Of a stretch of 64,000 bases of DNA, positions 56,783 to 64,000 are shown piece by piece. The DNA lies in contig NZ_CP064795.1 of the NCBI RefSeq assembly GCF_015644725.1, forward strand, positions 2,478,501 to 2,542,500. The letters run 5' to 3'. The notes under the pieces were generated by a model. That model saw only the letters and a program-made list of their open reading frames with translations, did not search any database and was not told the DNA's origin. The position numbers and the translations under genes were made by a program. The DNA comes from Salinimonas marina. GTDB taxonomy: Bacteria > Pseudomonadota > Gammaproteobacteria > Enterobacterales > Alteromonadaceae. Every line of letters starts with the position of its first letter. Within the stretch, counting starts at the first letter, position 1.

Positions 56783-57871
56783 TTAGGCGACCTGAATACG
56801 TTTATCACGACGCATTGGTAATACGGTAATCAGGCGATCGCGCATCTGGGCAATAAGTTCTTCGGTGGTTTGCCAATCAATACAGCCATCAGTAATAGAA
56901 ACGCCGTACTCCAGTTCGTCCTGGTTTTTATCGTCGGCTTTCTGATTGCCAGCGTTGATGTGGCTTTCGAGCATAACTCCGATAATAGACTGATTACCTT
57001 CTAAAATCTGATTCACCACATTTTTGGCCACCGCCGGCTGACGACGATAATCTTTGCTGGAATTGGCATGACTGCAATCCACCATCAGACCTGCGGTTAA
57101 GTTGGCCTCTGCAAGCTCAACTTCGGCATCGGCCACACATACAGAGTCATAGTTTGGCTGCTTACCGCCGCGCAAAATAATGTGGCCATCCGGGTTGCCT
57201 TTAGTACCAATGATACTGACCTGCCCCTGTTGATTAATACCCATGAACCGGTGGCCAGACGCCGCCGACTTTAACGCATTAATCGCAATACCCAGGCTAC
57301 CATCGGTGCCGTTTTTAAAACCTACCGGCATAGACAGGCCGCTGGCCATTTCACGGTGCGTCTGGGACTCAGAAGTACGCGCCCCGATGGCGCTCCAGCT
57401 GAATAGCTCCGCCAGATACTGCGGACTGATGGGGTCCAGGGCTTCGGTGGCAACGGGCAATTCCAGTTCCGCCAGCCAAATCAATAGTTCGCGGGCTTTG
57501 CGTAAACCGGTTTCAATATCAAAGGTACCATCGATATGCGGATCGTTAATCAATCCTTTCCAGCCGGTGGTAGTGCGTGGTTTCTCAAAGTAGACCCGCA
57601 TCACCACAAACAGGCTGTCTTTACAGGACTCATGCAGCTCTTTTAACCGTAGGGCATAATCTTTTGCCGCGTCAATATCATGAATAGAACATGGGCCGCA
57701 AATCACTAACAACCGGTGGTCCTGGCCGTGAATGATGTCGGAGATGGTTTTGCGGGCAGAAGAGATGCCATTAAGCGCTTTGTCTGACACCGGCAGTTCC
57801 TGGCTAAGCGCATCGGGGGTGATCAGCACATCCTGAGTGCTGATATGGATATTGTTCACTGTATCTTGCAT
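56783..57871 (-). CDS. aroF: DAHP synthase, first enzyme of the shikimate pathway
   Basis: 362 residues, class I (AroF/G/H) type. Key segments are LVICGPCSIHDIDAAKDYALRL, RVYFEKPRTTTGWKGLINDP, ARTSESQTHREMASGLSMPVGFKNGTDG, DCSHANSSKDYRRQ and a C-terminal GVSITDGCIDW. It condenses phosphoenolpyruvate and erythrose 4-phosphate. It lies 24 nt upstream of tyrA in the same direction, so AroF (Tyr-regulated) is the likely isozyme, though the sequence alone does not settle which amino acid inhibits it. Confidence 0.94.
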   Translation of the reverse strand: MQDTVNNIHISTQDVLITPDALSQELPVSDKALNGISSARKTISDIIHGQDHRLLVICGPCSIHDIDAAKDYALRLKELHESCKDSLFVVMRVYFEKPRTTTGWKGLINDPHIDGTFDIETGLRKARELLIWLAELELPVATEALDPISPQYLAELFSWSAIGARTSESQTHREMASGLSMPVGFKNGTDGSLGIAINALKSAASGHRFMGINQQGQVSIIGTKGNPDGHIILRGGKQPNYDSVCVADAEVELAEANLTAGLMVDCSHANSSKDYRRQPAVAKNVVNQILEGNQSIIGVMLESHINAGNQKADDKNQDELEYGVSITDGCIDWQTTEELIAQMRDRLITVLPMRRDKRIQVA

Positions 57872-57945
57872 CTTACCACTCTACTATTTAGAAACTGACT
57901 TCATAGTGTAGGCTGAGTTTTGTTGCCTAACCACTTACCTTTAAG

Positions 57946-57963
57946 TGCAAACTAATAATTACA
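57946..57963 (-). promoter_or_regulatory. Possible TyrR box upstream of aroF
   Basis: TGCAAA-N6-ATTACA matches the TyrR box TGTAAA-N6-TTTACA at 10 of 12 bases, and is extended by an outer AAGTG/CACTT palindrome. It lies 75 nt upstream of the aroF start, where TyrR controls aroF-tyrA in E. coli. The remaining upstream gap holds no gene. Confidence 0.5.
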
Positions 57964-58067
57964 CTTTCATTTTTGCATTTATTCAAGCTGATTGACTTTT
58001 TATCAATATATAGCTAAAGCCGCAACCAACATTTGTTTAAAACCGCACTTTGGTCGTTTAACCGCAA

Positions 58068-58586
58068 TTAAATCGGCTGAGATGCAGTTACCACCTGTCC
58101 GGCGGCAATGACTGTGTCGCTCTCAATACATGCGCCAGGCAGTATAGTGGCGCCCGGTCCGATAACCACGTTATCACCAATAAACACCGGTTGACTGTGC
58201 TGCCAGCCGGCACGCCGGCGGAGGCTATCGGTAGCATGATACACACTGGCTAACACCACCCCATCGGCTATGGTTACCTTCGCGCCAAAAGTGATAGGGG
58301 CGGCATCCAGCATGACCACATGGTGGCCAATATGCAATTGCGGGGCCGCAACGATATTGACGCCATAATCGCAATAAAATCCGCTTCCCAGGGTGACCTC
58401 GGTAACATGGGGCAATAGTTGCTGTATAAGTAACTGGCGCTCTGCCTTGTTCGCCTCCTGGTTTAGTTTGTGGCAACGGTGTTTGGCTAGCTTACGTGCG
58501 CGCTTCAACGGTTTAGCCTGGGTCTGATAGGGCCGGCCTGACACCATTTGCTGCCAAATCTGGCTGCTATACAACGCCTGACTCAT
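58068..58586 (-). CDS. Maltose/galactoside O-acetyltransferase-like protein
   Basis: 172 residues, left-handed beta-helix acyltransferase with hexapeptide repeats (LGSGFYCDYGVNIVAAPQLHIGHHVVMLDAAPITFGAKVTIADGV). Like Maa/LacA it starts with a helical domain and ends GPGATILPGACIESDTVIAAGQVV. Histidine 116 (in VYHATD) may be the catalytic His. It is slightly shorter than typical members (about 183). The acceptor sugar is unknown. It lies downstream of rplS but is separated from it by a terminator. Confidence 0.85.
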   Translation of the reverse strand: MSQALYSSQIWQQMVSGRPYQTQAKPLKRARKLAKHRCHKLNQEANKAERQLLIQQLLPHVTEVTLGSGFYCDYGVNIVAAPQLHIGHHVVMLDAAPITFGAKVTIADGVVLASVYHATDSLRRRAGWQHSQPVFIGDNVVIGPGATILPGACIESDTVIAAGQVVTASQPI

Positions 58587-58602
58587 GCTTTTCTCCAGCC
58601 AT

Positions 58603-58630
58603 AAAAAAAGCCCGCAATCTGCGGGCTTTT
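58603..58630 (-). terminator. Terminator of the rpsP-rimM-trmD-rplS operon
   Basis: Stem AAAAGCCCGC / GCGGGCTTTT with a 5-nt loop, 35 nt past the rplS stop; on the minus strand it runs into a T run. Confidence 0.95.
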
Positions 58631-58664
58631 CGAAAAGTTAACAATAACGCAAGGATTAGTAATC

Positions 58665-59024
58665 TTAGTTAAGCTTTTCTTTGATACGTGCAGATTTGCC
58701 TGAACGCTCACGAAGATAATAAAGCTTAGCACGACGAACCGCACCACGACGTTTCACTTCAATAGAAGAGATTGCCGGGCTGTGTGTTTGGAAAACACGC
58801 TCTACGCCTTCGCCACTTGAAATTTTACGTACGGTAAAAGACGAGTGAAGACCACGGTTACGCTTACCGATAACAACGCCTTCATAAGCCTGTAGACGTT
58901 CTTTGTCACCTTCAGTAACTCGCACTTTAACTATAACTGTGTCACCTGGGCCGAACGCAGGAACATCAGATTTGAGCTGTGCTTGCTCAATTTTCTTGAT
59001 GATATCTTGACTGACTTTGCTCAT
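58665..59024 (-). CDS. rplS: Ribosomal protein bL19
   Basis: 119 residues from the second of two adjacent ATG codons, because GAGAGG is then 5 nt upstream. Conserved [26 protein letters not shown] and the [39 protein letters not shown] tail. A 50S protein at the 30S interface. Last gene of the operon. Confidence 0.97.
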   Translation of the reverse strand: MSKVSQDIIKKIEQAQLKSDVPAFGPGDTVIVKVRVTEGDKERLQAYEGVVIGKRNRGLHSSFTVRKISSGEGVERVFQTHSPAISSIEVKRRGAVRRAKLYYLRERSGKSARIKEKLN

Positions 59025-59042
59025 CATATCCTCTCGTCCTAG

Positions 59043-59804
59043 TTAACTGTCATCTCGCTGCAACTGCGACTTGAATTCTTCAAGTAGACGCTGCTGCTCC
59101 TCAGTCAGAGCTAGGTGATTTAACAATTCAGGGCGACGCTGCCAGGTTCTTCCCAGCGCTTGCTTTTGTCGCCACTGCCGTATTTTTTCATGGTCACCAC
59201 TTAACAACACAGAAGGAACTGACCGCCCGTCGAGTACTTCAGGCCGCGTATAATGCGGACAATCCAGTAACCCATCGGTAAAAGAATCTTCAACCGCTGA
59301 AGCTTTATGCCCCAGCACGCCAGGAACTAACCGTGCCACTGAGTCCATCAGGACCATCGCCGGTAATTCCCCACCGCTTAACACGTAATCACCAATAGAG
59401 ACTTCTTCGTCAACATGGCTTTCGATTACCCGCTCGTCGATTCCTTCATAACGACCGCAGATTAATATCATGCGATCATTATCTGCCAGCCGGGCAACCC
59501 CGGCCTGGTCAAGTTTCTTACCCTGTGGAGATAAGTAGATAACCTTGCTGTTTTCTCCAGCAGCCTGCCGGGCTGCCGTAATTGCGTCTGTGAGCGGTTT
59601 GACCATCATCAGCATTCCGGGGCCACCACCATAAGGGCGGTCGTCCACGGTACGATGGCGATCATGGGTGTAGTCTCTGGGGTTGAATGTTTCGACCGCC
59701 AGCGTTCCCGACTTTACTGCCCGACCAATAACACCCTGTTGAGTGAATGGCGCAAACATTTCCGGAAAAAGGCTGACAATGCCAAACCATTTATCCGCGG
59801 TCAC
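59043..59804 (-). CDS. trmD: tRNA (guanine-N1)-methyltransferase
   Basis: 253 residues. SPOUT-class trefoil-knot enzyme: [46 protein letters not shown] and the catalytic Asp in [20 protein letters not shown]. It methylates G37 of tRNAs reading CNN/CGG and prevents +1 frameshifting. It starts directly after rimM. Confidence 0.97.
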   Translation of the reverse strand: MTADKWFGIVSLFPEMFAPFTQQGVIGRAVKSGTLAVETFNPRDYTHDRHRTVDDRPYGGGPGMLMMVKPLTDAITAARQAAGENSKVIYLSPQGKKLDQAGVARLADNDRMILICGRYEGIDERVIESHVDEEVSIGDYVLSGGELPAMVLMDSVARLVPGVLGHKASAVEDSFTDGLLDCPHYTRPEVLDGRSVPSVLLSGDHEKIRQWRQKQALGRTWQRRPELLNHLALTEEQQRLLEEFKSQLQRDDS

Positions 59805-60326
59805 TTAAAACCCCGGATCCCAGTCTACGGTAATGATCCTACCGACTTTATCCACCGTCTGTACGACTTCGTCGAGATCAAACGGCAGTAATCTTTCTTT
59901 TTGACCAAATGCATCTTTCGCGTTTGCTTTGACTTGAATAACGTCATTCGCACCGGTATTAAATACATCTTTCACCACACCCAGATCGTAACCTTGCGTT
60001 GTTACCACCTGCATGCCGGTAAGCTCACGCCAGTAAAATTCACCTTCTTCAAGTTCAGGTAACTGGTCAGCAGTAATGCGAATATCAAGATTCTTAATGC
60101 GCTCGGCATCGTCACGAGTCTCAATATTCACAAGTTTTGCTACCAGAACTTTACCGTGCGGTCGCCACTGGTCAACGCGGTATTCTTTTTCGTCGCCCAA
60201 TATCCAGGGCGAATACTCAAAAATACCCTCTGGTACGTTGGTATAAGTGTTGATTTTAACCCAACCTTTAACGCCGTGTGGCGCGCCGATTTTGCCAATA
60301 ACCAAATTGTCAGACGCTTGACTCAT
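59805..60326 (-). CDS. rimM: Ribosome maturation factor RimM
   Basis: 173 residues: N-terminal RimM domain (VIGKIGAPHGVKGWVKI) and C-terminal PRC-barrel (YWRELTGMQVVTTQGYDLGVVKDVFNTGANDVIQV). It binds uS19 and assists maturation of the 30S head. It starts 22 nt after rpsP. Confidence 0.97.
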   Translation of the reverse strand: MSQASDNLVIGKIGAPHGVKGWVKINTYTNVPEGIFEYSPWILGDEKEYRVDQWRPHGKVLVAKLVNIETRDDAERIKNLDIRITADQLPELEEGEFYWRELTGMQVVTTQGYDLGVVKDVFNTGANDVIQVKANAKDAFGQKERLLPFDLDEVVQTVDKVGRIITVDWDPGF

Positions 60327-60348
60327 TTATACCTACCAGTGTTGCAGC

Positions 60349-60600
60349 TTACGCTGCTGATTTTTTAGCTTCTTTTACCAAGCTGTTAACGCGCTCAGAT
60401 AAGCTCGCGCCAACACCAACCCAGTATTCAACACGGTCAAGATCTAAGCGAAGACGCTCTGCCTGACCTTGTGCAGTTGGGTTGAAGAAACCGACGTTTT
60501 CGATGAAACGACCGTCTCGTGCACGGCTGCTCTCAGCCACGACAACTTGATAAAATGGACGCTTTTTCGCGCCGCCACGCTGTAAACGAATAGTAACCAT
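60349..60600 (-). CDS. rpsP: Ribosomal protein bS16
   Basis: 83 residues, first gene of the rpsP-rimM-trmD-rplS operon. Recognised by [43 protein letters not shown] 30S protein. Its promoter lies in the 250-bp gap before the divergent exporter gene. Confidence 0.98.
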   Translation of the reverse strand: MVTIRLQRGGAKKRPFYQVVVAESSRARDGRFIENVGFFNPTAQGQAERLRLDLDRVEYWVGVGASLSERVNSLVKEAKKSAA

Positions 60601-60851
60601 GGGTGCCTCAAACTCGTTGTAGCGTTACCGTTAACTTTCCTTCCTGTGCCGTTCGCTTGTTTTAAGCTAGGCTGGAAGGCCGCAGAATTATACGGGTATG
60701 CGAATTAAATGCAAGCAAAACCCCGGCTTAAAAACAATTAAATCAGGATAAACTAAAGCAGTAGTATATGATGTTTGGCGGCGGCCCGGCTTCATTGCTC
60801 CCGGGCTGATGTTATTAATTCAGGCCGGTATGCAGGCTACAGGAGGATGAT

Positions 60852-62609
60852 CTGTCTTCAACAACAGTATTAACCCAGGTAAACACCCGAGAAGTACTTC
60901 GCTGGCTGGGCGGCCATCTGGCGCCTTATCGCTGGCAGGTAGCCGGTGCTATTGTGGCGCTATTTTTGGCCTCAGGGGCCTGGCTGGCGCTGGGCCAGGG
61001 GGTTAAATATGCTATCGATAATGGCTTTATCGGGGATCATCCACAGGTGTTGAATCAGGCGGCTTTGGCGGTACTGATTATTTGCATAATTGCCAGCCTG
61101 GCCACCTATTGCCGGTTTTATCTGATGACCTGGCTAGGGGAGCGAATCAGCGCTGATATCCGCATGCAGCTATACCAGCATCTTTTGCATTTATCCCCCT
61201 CGTTTTTTTCAAAAATACGCACCGGCGAAGTGATTTCACGTTTCACCAGTGATACCGCTATCTTGCAAACGGTGGTGGGCATGAGTTTGTCGATGGCCTT
61301 GCGCTCGTTGGTCACCTTTATTGGTGCCCTGATTCTGATGGGGGCCACCAGTCCGTTATTAACACTATGCGTGCTGTTAGCCGTGCCGGTGGTGCTCATT
61401 CCCATTCGGGTACTGGCGCCAAAGGTCCGCCGTTACGCGCGTTTAAGTCAGGATAAGATTGCTGATTTAGGCGCACATATTGACCAGAGCTTGCATGAAA
61501 TCGCCACCGTGCAGGCCTTTAATGCCCAAACCAGCGAAGCACGACAATTTGATAATCGGGTAGATGAAGCATTTGGCGTGGCCCGCTGGCGAATTCATTA
61601 CCGCTCATTGCTTATCGGTTTAATTATGGTGCTTAGTTTAAGTGCCATTTTATTGATCGCCTGGGTCGGCGCCCGACAGGTATTTGCAGGTGATATCTCC
61701 GCCGGGGAGTTATCCGCCTTCTTGTTTTACGCCATTTTGGCCGGGGGCAGTGTTGCCACCATTAGCGAGGTTATCGGTGAGGTGCAGCGCGGCGTGGGCG
61801 CCTCTGAGCGCTTGCTGGAATTACTGGCCTCGCCAGTGGACATTGTCGACGGGACCACCACCCTGCCCCATCTGCCCAGTGCACCCGCTATCCATATTAA
61901 ACAACTGCAGTTTGCTTACCCCGACTCGCCGGCCCTGTTCAATAATTTTTCATTGACCATCGACGCGGGTGAAAAGGTCGCGTTAGTGGGCGCCAGTGGC
62001 GCCGGCAAAACCACATTGTTTCAGTTGCTGTTGCGTTTTTATGATGTGAATGAAGGTGACATTACACTGGGGGGATACTCGATAAAGCAACTGAAGCTGC
62101 ACGATTTACGTAACCAGATTGCGATGGTCAGTCAGGAGTCGGTGGTGTTCGCTACCACGGTGATGGAAAACATCCGCTATGGCCGTGAAGATGCCAGCGA
62201 TGAAGATGTGGTGGCCGCTGCTAAAAACGCCTTTGCTGATGAGTTTATCGAAGCGCTTGAGGATGGCTACCATACACAGCTGGGAGAACGGGGCGTGCGC
62301 TTATCCGGCGGACAGCGCCAGCGTATTGCCATTGCCCGGGCCATCCTGGCAGACCGGCCGGTGTTGCTGCTAGACGAAGCCACCAGCGCCTTGGACGCCC
62401 GTTCTGAAAAGATGGTTCAGCAAGCCCTGTCATCGCTTATGCGCGGACGTACTACCATCGTGATTGCCCACCGGCTGGCGACTGTACAGCATGCCGACCG
62501 TATCATTGTGCTGGACCAGGGTAAGATTACCGCCCAGGGCAAGCATGTGCAGTTGATGAAAAGCGACACACTGTATCGGGAATACGCCGAACTGCAATTG
62601 CTTAGCTAG
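60852..62609 (+). CDS. MsbA-type ABC exporter (fused permease and ATPase), probable CTG start
   Basis: 585 residues from a CTG at 60852, which has a perfect AGGAGG 5 nt upstream; the nearest later start (GTG at 60954) would delete 34 residues leading into the first membrane helix. Six membrane helices (residues about 20-310), then an ABC domain: Walker A LVGASGAGKTTL, Q-loop IAMVSQES, signature LSGGQRQRIAIARA, Walker B PVLLLDEATSALD and switch His in IVIAHRLATV. Half-transporter that works as a homodimer; related to lipid A and drug exporters of the MsbA/BmrA group. Substrate unknown. Divergent from rpsP. Confidence 0.88.
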   Translation: MSSTTVLTQVNTREVLRWLGGHLAPYRWQVAGAIVALFLASGAWLALGQGVKYAIDNGFIGDHPQVLNQAALAVLIICIIASLATYCRFYLMTWLGERISADIRMQLYQHLLHLSPSFFSKIRTGEVISRFTSDTAILQTVVGMSLSMALRSLVTFIGALILMGATSPLLTLCVLLAVPVVLIPIRVLAPKVRRYARLSQDKIADLGAHIDQSLHEIATVQAFNAQTSEARQFDNRVDEAFGVARWRIHYRSLLIGLIMVLSLSAILLIAWVGARQVFAGDISAGELSAFLFYAILAGGSVATISEVIGEVQRGVGASERLLELLASPVDIVDGTTTLPHLPSAPAIHIKQLQFAYPDSPALFNNFSLTIDAGEKVALVGASGAGKTTLFQLLLRFYDVNEGDITLGGYSIKQLKLHDLRNQIAMVSQESVVFATTVMENIRYGREDASDEDVVAAAKNAFADEFIEALEDGYHTQLGERGVRLSGGQRQRIAIARAILADRPVLLLDEATSALDARSEKMVQQALSSLMRGRTTIVIAHRLATVQHADRIIVLDQGKITAQGKHVQLMKSDTLYREYAELQLLS

Positions 62610-62632
62610 AGCCCTTGTGGTGCTATAAAAGG

Positions 62633-62661
62633 CGTTGCAATAACATTAATGATAAGCAACG
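62633..62661. repeat. Short inverted repeat upstream of RND adaptor
   Basis: CGTTGC at 62633 and GCAACG at 62656, 17 nt apart, 90 nt before the adaptor gene. It may be a regulator site or chance. Confidence 0.25.
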
Positions 62662-62747
62662 TTCGAACCATCCTGCGGCTATTCGCGTTTTAATACCACA
62701 CGAACTGCCAGCATGGTTTCGTCCTTTTTTAAGATAATGGAATTATA

Positions 62748-63800
62748 ATGTTCACAAAACTCATAAAGCCAGTCCCGGCACTGGTTCTGGGGGTTGTATT
62801 GACCCTGCTTGCCCCGTTGGCAACTGCGCAATACTTCGGTGATAGTCAGGCCAAGCTGGTGGTATTAGAAAAAGTCACCTTTGAATACGCCAACCGCGAT
62901 ATTGAAGCCGTCGGCACCGCCGAAGCGGTGCGCTCGGTTACCCTGTACCCCGCCGTGGCCGATGAAGTGGTAGAAATAAACTTCGTACCGGGACAGTATG
63001 TTGAAAAAGATAAAGTCCTGATGCGGCTTGATGATAGACGTCAGCAAGTGGCCGTGCGTCGTGCACAGCTACAACTGCAGGATGCCCAGCGTTCACTCGA
63101 AAGACTGCAAAATACGCTGAATAAAGGCGCCGTTTCTCAAAGCGAGCTGGATGTGGCACAGACCGAACGCGACCTGGCCCAGGTCAACCTGGATGAAGCG
63201 CAGGCCGATTTAGATGACCGTACGGTAGAAGCGCCGTTTGATGGTGTGGTGGGTCTGACCGACATTGAAGAAGGCGATCGCATTACCACGCAAACTGCGA
63301 TCACCACGTTGGATAACAGAACTAAACTGTATGTTAATTTTCGGGCACCGGAAGCCGCCCTTCCCATTTTGATGAATGAACCCTCGGTGTCGTTGCAGCC
63401 CTGGACCGACCGGGAACAAAAAATTCCAGCCCAGATAGCTGAAATTGACTCACGTATCAATGAAGTCGACCGGACGATGCGGGCCCGGGCGATTTTGGAT
63501 AACAGTAAGGATAAATATCGCCCCGGCATGAGTTTTCGGGTCAGATTATCCATCAACGGTAATCGCTATGCCGCCATTCCTGAAGCTGCCCTGTTGTGGG
63601 GCGCAAATGGAGCTTATGTCTGGATTTCAGAGGAAGGTAAGGCCAAACGGGTCGATGTTAAAGTTCATCAGCGGCTGCGTGGCACCATCCTGGTTTCCGG
63701 CGATTTAGAGGAAGGTGACCTGCTTATCTCCGAAGGTGTTCAGCGGCTGCGTAATGGTCAGGAAGTCACTACCGAGCTGGCCCGGAGAAGCCCGCAATGA
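62748..63800 (+). CDS. RND efflux periplasmic adaptor (second system)
   Basis: 350 residues with a cleaved signal (LTLLAPLATA). First lipoyl half VTLYPAVADEVVEINFVPGQYVEKDKVLM, alpha-hairpin (RRAQLQLQDAQRSLERLQN, with SQSELDVAQTERDLAQVNLDEAQ), second lipoyl half VEAPFDGVVGLTDIEEGDRIT, then a beta-barrel. A MexH-like adaptor, not closely similar to the one at 17.6 kb. It overlaps the following permease by 4 nt (ATGA). Confidence 0.92.
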   Translation: MFTKLIKPVPALVLGVVLTLLAPLATAQYFGDSQAKLVVLEKVTFEYANRDIEAVGTAEAVRSVTLYPAVADEVVEINFVPGQYVEKDKVLMRLDDRRQQVAVRRAQLQLQDAQRSLERLQNTLNKGAVSQSELDVAQTERDLAQVNLDEAQADLDDRTVEAPFDGVVGLTDIEEGDRITTQTAITTLDNRTKLYVNFRAPEAALPILMNEPSVSLQPWTDREQKIPAQIAEIDSRINEVDRTMRARAILDNSKDKYRPGMSFRVRLSINGNRYAAIPEAALLWGANGAYVWISEEGKAKRVDVKVHQRLRGTILVSGDLEEGDLLISEGVQRLRNGQEVTTELARRSPQ

Positions 63801-64000
63801 GCAAGCTGACCTCCCAGGCGAATGATTTGCCGTCTACGGCTATTCGCCGCCCGGTGTTGATTGTCGTGCTTAATCTGCTGATTATCATTGCCGGCTTTGC
63901 TGCCCTGAACGGACTGGAAGTTCGTGAACTTCCCGATGTCGACACACCGACCATTACTGTTACCGCCCAACTACCGGGCGCCTCGCCTGAGACAGTGGAT
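63797..64000 (+). CDS. RND efflux permease (N-terminus only, cut by window edge)
   Basis: First 68 codons: MSKLTSQANDLPSTAIRRPV, then TM1 (LIVVLNLLIIIAGFAAL), GLEVRELPDVDTPTITVTAQLPGASPETVD. The RELPDVDTPxIxVxxxxPGAxPxxVE pattern is the start of the first porter domain in RND pumps. Translationally coupled to the adaptor. Confidence 0.9.
   Translation, partial: MSKLTSQANDLPSTAIRRPVLIVVLNLLIIIAGFAALNGLEVRELPDVDTPTITVTAQLPGASPETVD

Overview
The window reads as a chromosomal segment of a marine gammaproteobacterium of the order Alteromonadales, most like Alteromonadaceae (Alteromonas, Salinimonas and relatives). This is inferred from gene content and order (bioA divergent from bioBFCD, a complete tol-pal cluster, ruvCAB-nudB-aspS, glrK-qseG-glrR, a pheL-pheA attenuator facing tyrA-aroF, rpsP-rimM-trmD-rplS), from the many RND pumps and c-di-GMP enzymes, and from protein style. 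No phage, transposon, rRNA operon or CRISPR array is visible. Gene density is high and most operons are tightly packed, with 1-11 nt overlaps.

Layout. 1-1.8 kb: end of a low-molecular-weight tyrosine phosphatase, azurin, peptidase E. 1.8-7 kb: biotin biosynthesis (bioD, C, F, B leftward, bioA rightward). 7-12.3 kb: small unknown proteins, a two-gene RLAN/ATP-grasp ligase plus GNAT/C39-peptidase module, a Ca2+/cation antiporter. 12.5-22.5 kb: asnS, pqiABC, an RND efflux pair, psiE. 22.7-31.3 kb: a diguanylate-cyclase-like protein, a GNAT enzyme, an M3 oligopeptidase lipoprotein, and an RsbQ-like hydrolase translationally overlapped with a PAS hybrid histidine kinase. 31.3-34.4 kb: tRNA-Ser(GGA), nadA and three tRNA-Lys(UUU) genes, both tRNA loci trailed by repeats that contain pieces of the tRNA 3' end. 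34.6-39.8 kb: cpoB-pal-tolB-A-R-Q-ybgC. 40-45.8 kb: a candidate small RNA, ruvB-A-C, nudB, aspS, a DUF72 gene. 45.8-54.1 kb: glrR-qseG-glrK, an EF-hand protein, a GGDEF/EAL protein, a TerB-like protein, a SUI1-type factor, a double-receiver response regulator. 54.2-60.6 kb: aromatic amino acid genes, then the rpsP operon. 60.8-64 kb: an MsbA-type ABC exporter and the start of a second RND system.

Five otherwise normal genes (bioB, asnS, psiE, ruvC, tyrA) are each split by loss of a single G/C, in or beside a short G/C homopolymer run. Since asnS is essential and all five errors have the same sign and context, these look like sequence errors and not real pseudogenes.

The most unusual structure is at 33.3-34.0 kb: four tandem 173-bp units downstream of the tRNA-Lys genes. 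The three complete copies each carry the last 19 nt of the tRNA and the outermost carries a truncated version, and the array runs almost in phase into the real tRNA gene. A shorter, more decayed version lies downstream of tRNA-Ser. This closely resembles the rtT repeats known at E. coli tyrT. Other items worth attention are the RsbQ-PAS kinase pair, the ATP-grasp/C39 module and an expanding 18-bp repeat inside bioF.
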